A stretch of 15,147 bases of DNA from JAIBAI01 sp044238875 (GTDB lineage Bacteria; Bacteroidota; Bacteroidia; M30B66), in contig JBIICM010000047.1 in the NCBI GenBank assembly GCA_044238875.1, positions 1 to 15,147 on the forward strand, in the 5' to 3' direction. Of the stretch, positions 13,551-15,147 are shown one piece after another; the stretch's first letter is position 1; every line of letters starts with the position of its first letter. A program made the position numbers and the translations under genes. The notes under the pieces were generated by a model. The model had not been told where the DNA came from. It was given only the letters and a program-made list of their open reading frames with translations, and searched no databases.

Positions 13551-14978
13551 ATGAAAAATAATGTGTTTTTTTCTTTTTTTATCCGATGGTTTTATCCTCT
13601 TTTTTTCTTGGGTTTACTTTGCATTTTCTGCGCTTTCTGTTATGCTGATTTTCCAAGTGTAGATGATTATTTGCAGTCGAACTTAATCAAGGAGCATGGA
13701 AGACTTGAGTTAATAAGATTCTATCATCTTTTCTGGAGCGGAAGGTATGTTTGCAACACATTAACAGTATTTACCCAGCCGATGTCTTATAATAGTATTC
13801 TGTTGTATAAAATTTTTCCGCTTTTTGTTTTGGGCTTATTTGCCACATCAGTTTATTATTTTTTGAAACGTTTTGTTAAAACCGATTCATTTCAATTTAG
13901 GATTGTTTTATTGGCATTCATCTTATTGGTATTTTATGATCAGATGCCTTCTGTGAAAGATGGTTTTTATTTTTATTCGGCTACATGGTATGTTACAGGC
14001 TGCTCGCTTTTTTTGTTTTTTTGGGTAAGCCTTGATAAAGCGCTTAATGATAATGCTATTAAAGCATGGCTAATAGCAGGTTTCTTTGGTTTCTTGTGCG
14101 CCGGCCATATTGAATTGTTTCTTCAGGCCATTATTTTTATTCACTTTTTATATCTGCTTAACGAATATTTCATTCATAAAAAACTATCAATTTCCTTGTC
14201 ATTTTTATTCTTATTTCTTTTAATTGCTGGTCTTTTTTCAATACTGGCACCAGGGAATTTTTTAAGATCTGAAGCAATTGGTAAATTACATCAAACTGTT
14301 CATATAAATAATTTTTATTTTTCAATCAACATGAGTCTTAAATACCTTGTTCAAGACTTTACCCAAATGATATTAACCAGTCCGGTAATTCTACTTATCA
14401 CGCTTTTGTCGGTATTTTATCAGCCTCAATTATTTGATTTTAAAAGGTTAAGAATTCCGCCGATTTTTCTTTTTGTATTGATTTCATCTTTTTTTATTTC
14501 TGTTTATTTTCTCTTCTATTATGGGGTAGGAAGGGATGAACCTGTATTTTCCAGAATTAATAATGCCACATTATTTTTTATGATTATCGCATTTGTTTTC
14601 CTGGTCAATTATTCACTCTTCTGGTACAAGGTAAGGGTGAAATCAATCTATAATCTTAAGGTTATTTATGCAATACATTTGATAATTGTTTTTCTTTTCT
14701 TTGTTTCAGAAAATAATATTCATGAATCACTCAAAAGTTTCAGGGCCAAAGATTATCTGGCATACAAGGATGAAATTGATAAAAGAATGGAGTTGGTTAA
14801 AAGTCATCCGAATGACACCTTAATTGTTGATAGTCTGAACTTTTTTCCCAAAATGATTTTTAATTTTGACATCACCGCTGACTTTAATGAAGGTTTGAAT
14901 AATCAAAGTTTCGCAAGATACTGGGGGCTTAAGGCCATTAGAGTGAAAGGCGAACCTCCCGTAAAGGGGTCGAAATGA
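13551..14978 (+). CDS. Polytopic membrane protein resembling DUF6056 / GT-C glycosyltransferases
   Basis: This is a 475-residue protein with about ten hydrophobic segments (for example near 10-30, 84-104, 116-130, 142-160, 172-202, 213-234, 275-290, 304-324, 339-357, 371-386). An Asp-Asp pair at 38-39 in FPSVDDY lies just after the first helix, where GT-C enzymes that use polyprenyl-phosphate sugars have their acidic residues. GHIELFLQA (185-193) and LAPGNFLRS (232-240) are features I associate with DUF6056 proteins from Bacteroidota polysaccharide loci. Placement from memory is moderate, and no characterised homologue is claimed. If correct it would transfer a lipid-linked sugar on the periplasmic side, using the product of a GtrB-like enzyme such as that at 5210. 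The gene is AT-rich, as expected in part for a membrane protein. An O-antigen polymerase is the main alternative; the early DDY motif argues against it. Confidence 0.6.
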   Translation: MKNNVFFSFFIRWFYPLFFLGLLCIFCAFCYADFPSVDDYLQSNLIKEHGRLELIRFYHLFWSGRYVCNTLTVFTQPMSYNSILLYKIFPLFVLGLFATSVYYFLKRFVKTDSFQFRIVLLAFILLVFYDQMPSVKDGFYFYSATWYVTGCSLFLFFWVSLDKALNDNAIKAWLIAGFFGFLCAGHIELFLQAIIFIHFLYLLNEYFIHKKLSISLSFLFLFLLIAGLFSILAPGNFLRSEAIGKLHQTVHINNFYFSINMSLKYLVQDFTQMILTSPVILLITLLSVFYQPQLFDFKRLRIPPIFLFVLISSFFISVYFLFYYGVGRDEPVFSRINNATLFFMIIAFVFLVNYSLFWYKVRVKSIYNLKVIYAIHLIIVFLFFVSENNIHESLKSFRAKDYLAYKDEIDKRMELVKSHPNDTLIVDSLNFFPKMIFNFDITADFNEGLNNQSFARYWGLKAIRVKGEPPVKGSK

Positions 14979-15001
14979 GTATTTAATTTGCAAAATTCTC
15001 T

Positions 15002-15130
15002 GTGAAGCATTTGAACCTTAAGGATACCACCGTAAAAGATGGTCTGGTTTTGGAAGTTTTCAACAACGAGCTATCGTCCTTGATTAAAGATGAAATAAGT
15101 TTTATCTTTGAACTAAGTTATGCATTTTGA
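15002..15130 (+). CDS. Short unidentified ORF, possibly a gene remnant
   Basis: A GTG-started frame of 42 codons ends at TGA 15128-15130. It begins MKHLNLKDTTVKDGLVLEVF if GTG is read as Met; I do not recognise it. A weak likeness to the start of sugar-epimerase cupins (an [ED]-V-F segment after a DG or RG turn) is not enough to assign. Its end overlaps the promoter and start of the next gene, which makes either a relic or a chance ORF more likely than a working gene. Nothing else is visible between 14979 and 15079. Confidence 0.2.
   Translation: MKHLNLKDTTVKDGLVLEVFNNELSSLIKDEISFIFELSYAF
15080..15110 (+). promoter_or_regulatory. Strong-match Bacteroidota-type promoter at the right edge
   Basis: TTG at 15080-15082, a 20-base spacer, and TATCTTTG at 15103-15110 make the best complete match to the TTG / TAnnTTTG pattern in the window. 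Transcription would start near 15115-15117, only a few bases before ATG 15120. Confidence 0.5.
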
Positions 15131-15147
15131 CTTCAGAATCTTAAATT
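15120..15147 (+). CDS. Possible 5' end of the next gene (cut by the window)
   Basis: ATG 15120 lies nine bases after the -7 element at 15103-15110 and opens MHFDFRILN before the window ends. Only nine codons are visible, so this is a placement based on the promoter; no product can be named. Confidence 0.3.

Noticed and set aside
1..15147. CRISPR arrays, tRNA/rRNA genes, transposases or long repeats
   Set aside because: No regularly spaced repeats, no RNA-gene signatures, no transposase motifs and no terminal inverted repeats were seen. Similar stretches in the aminotransferase genes (such as around 4330 and 12580) reflect conserved protein motifs.

Overview
The window looks like a chromosomal piece of a Bacteroidota (Bacteroidetes) genome carrying part of a surface-polysaccharide (O-antigen or capsule) gene cluster. 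The Bacteroidota call rests on several -7 elements of the TAnnTTTG type with an upstream TTG about 17-23 bases away, on the lack of clear Shine-Dalgarno sequences before most starts, and on the type of genes present. It is an inference; the species cannot be named from sequence alone. All genes lie on the + strand.

Layout. (1) 24-1293: two housekeeping genes, an RdgB/HAM1 nucleotide pyrophosphatase and a DedA/VTT membrane protein. They form the flank of the cluster. (2) 1333-2418: a VioA-like DegT/AHBA sugar aminotransferase with its own nearly leaderless promoter. Its end overlaps the start of a destroyed sugar epimerase gene (2412-2504), which I read as a recombination scar. (3) 2596-5206: a tightly coupled triplet (Gfo/Idh/MocA dehydrogenase, hexapeptide N-acetyltransferase, DegT aminotransferase) with the composition of the WlbA-WlbB-WlbC / WbpB-WbpD-WbpE set, which makes UDP-2,3-diacetamido-2,3-dideoxy-glucuronic acid. 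(4) 5210-6223: a GtrB/ArnC-like membrane glycosyltransferase that probably starts at TTG. (5) 6220-9292: an AT-rich insert of three overlapping genes (SAM methyltransferase, CarB-like ATP-grasp ligase, NAD-dependent epimerase), which looks separately acquired. (6) 9273-10379: a metallophosphoesterase and a small EamA/SMR-like membrane protein whose last helix has been frameshifted, followed by a second truncated ORF (10363-10458). (7) 10547-13529: a new promoter and a second sugar-modifying triplet (UDP-hexose epimerase/dehydratase family, zinc-ribbon SAM methyltransferase, DegT aminotransferase). (8) 13551-14978: a large multi-membrane protein resembling DUF6056 / GT-C glycosyltransferases, then a short ORF and a strong promoter-like sequence at the right edge that probably starts the next gene.

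How it works together (inference): the dehydrogenase, aminotransferase, acetyltransferase, epimerase and methyltransferase genes make unusual amino- and amido-sugars as nucleotide derivatives. The ATP-grasp enzyme could attach an amino acid or similar group to such a sugar. The GtrB-like transferase, the broken SMR-like protein and the DUF6056-like protein have the profile of an undecaprenyl-phosphate-sugar transferase, flippase and periplasmic glycosyltransferase system that decorates a surface glycan. No Wzx, Wzy, Wzz, initiating transferase or ordinary cytosolic glycosyltransferase is visible, so the window is only part of the cluster. Three signs of gene loss (two truncated ORFs next to promoters, one frameshift) and a sharp AT-rich block show that this locus has been assembled and trimmed by recombination. 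No RNA genes, CRISPR arrays, complete insertion sequences or long repeats were seen.
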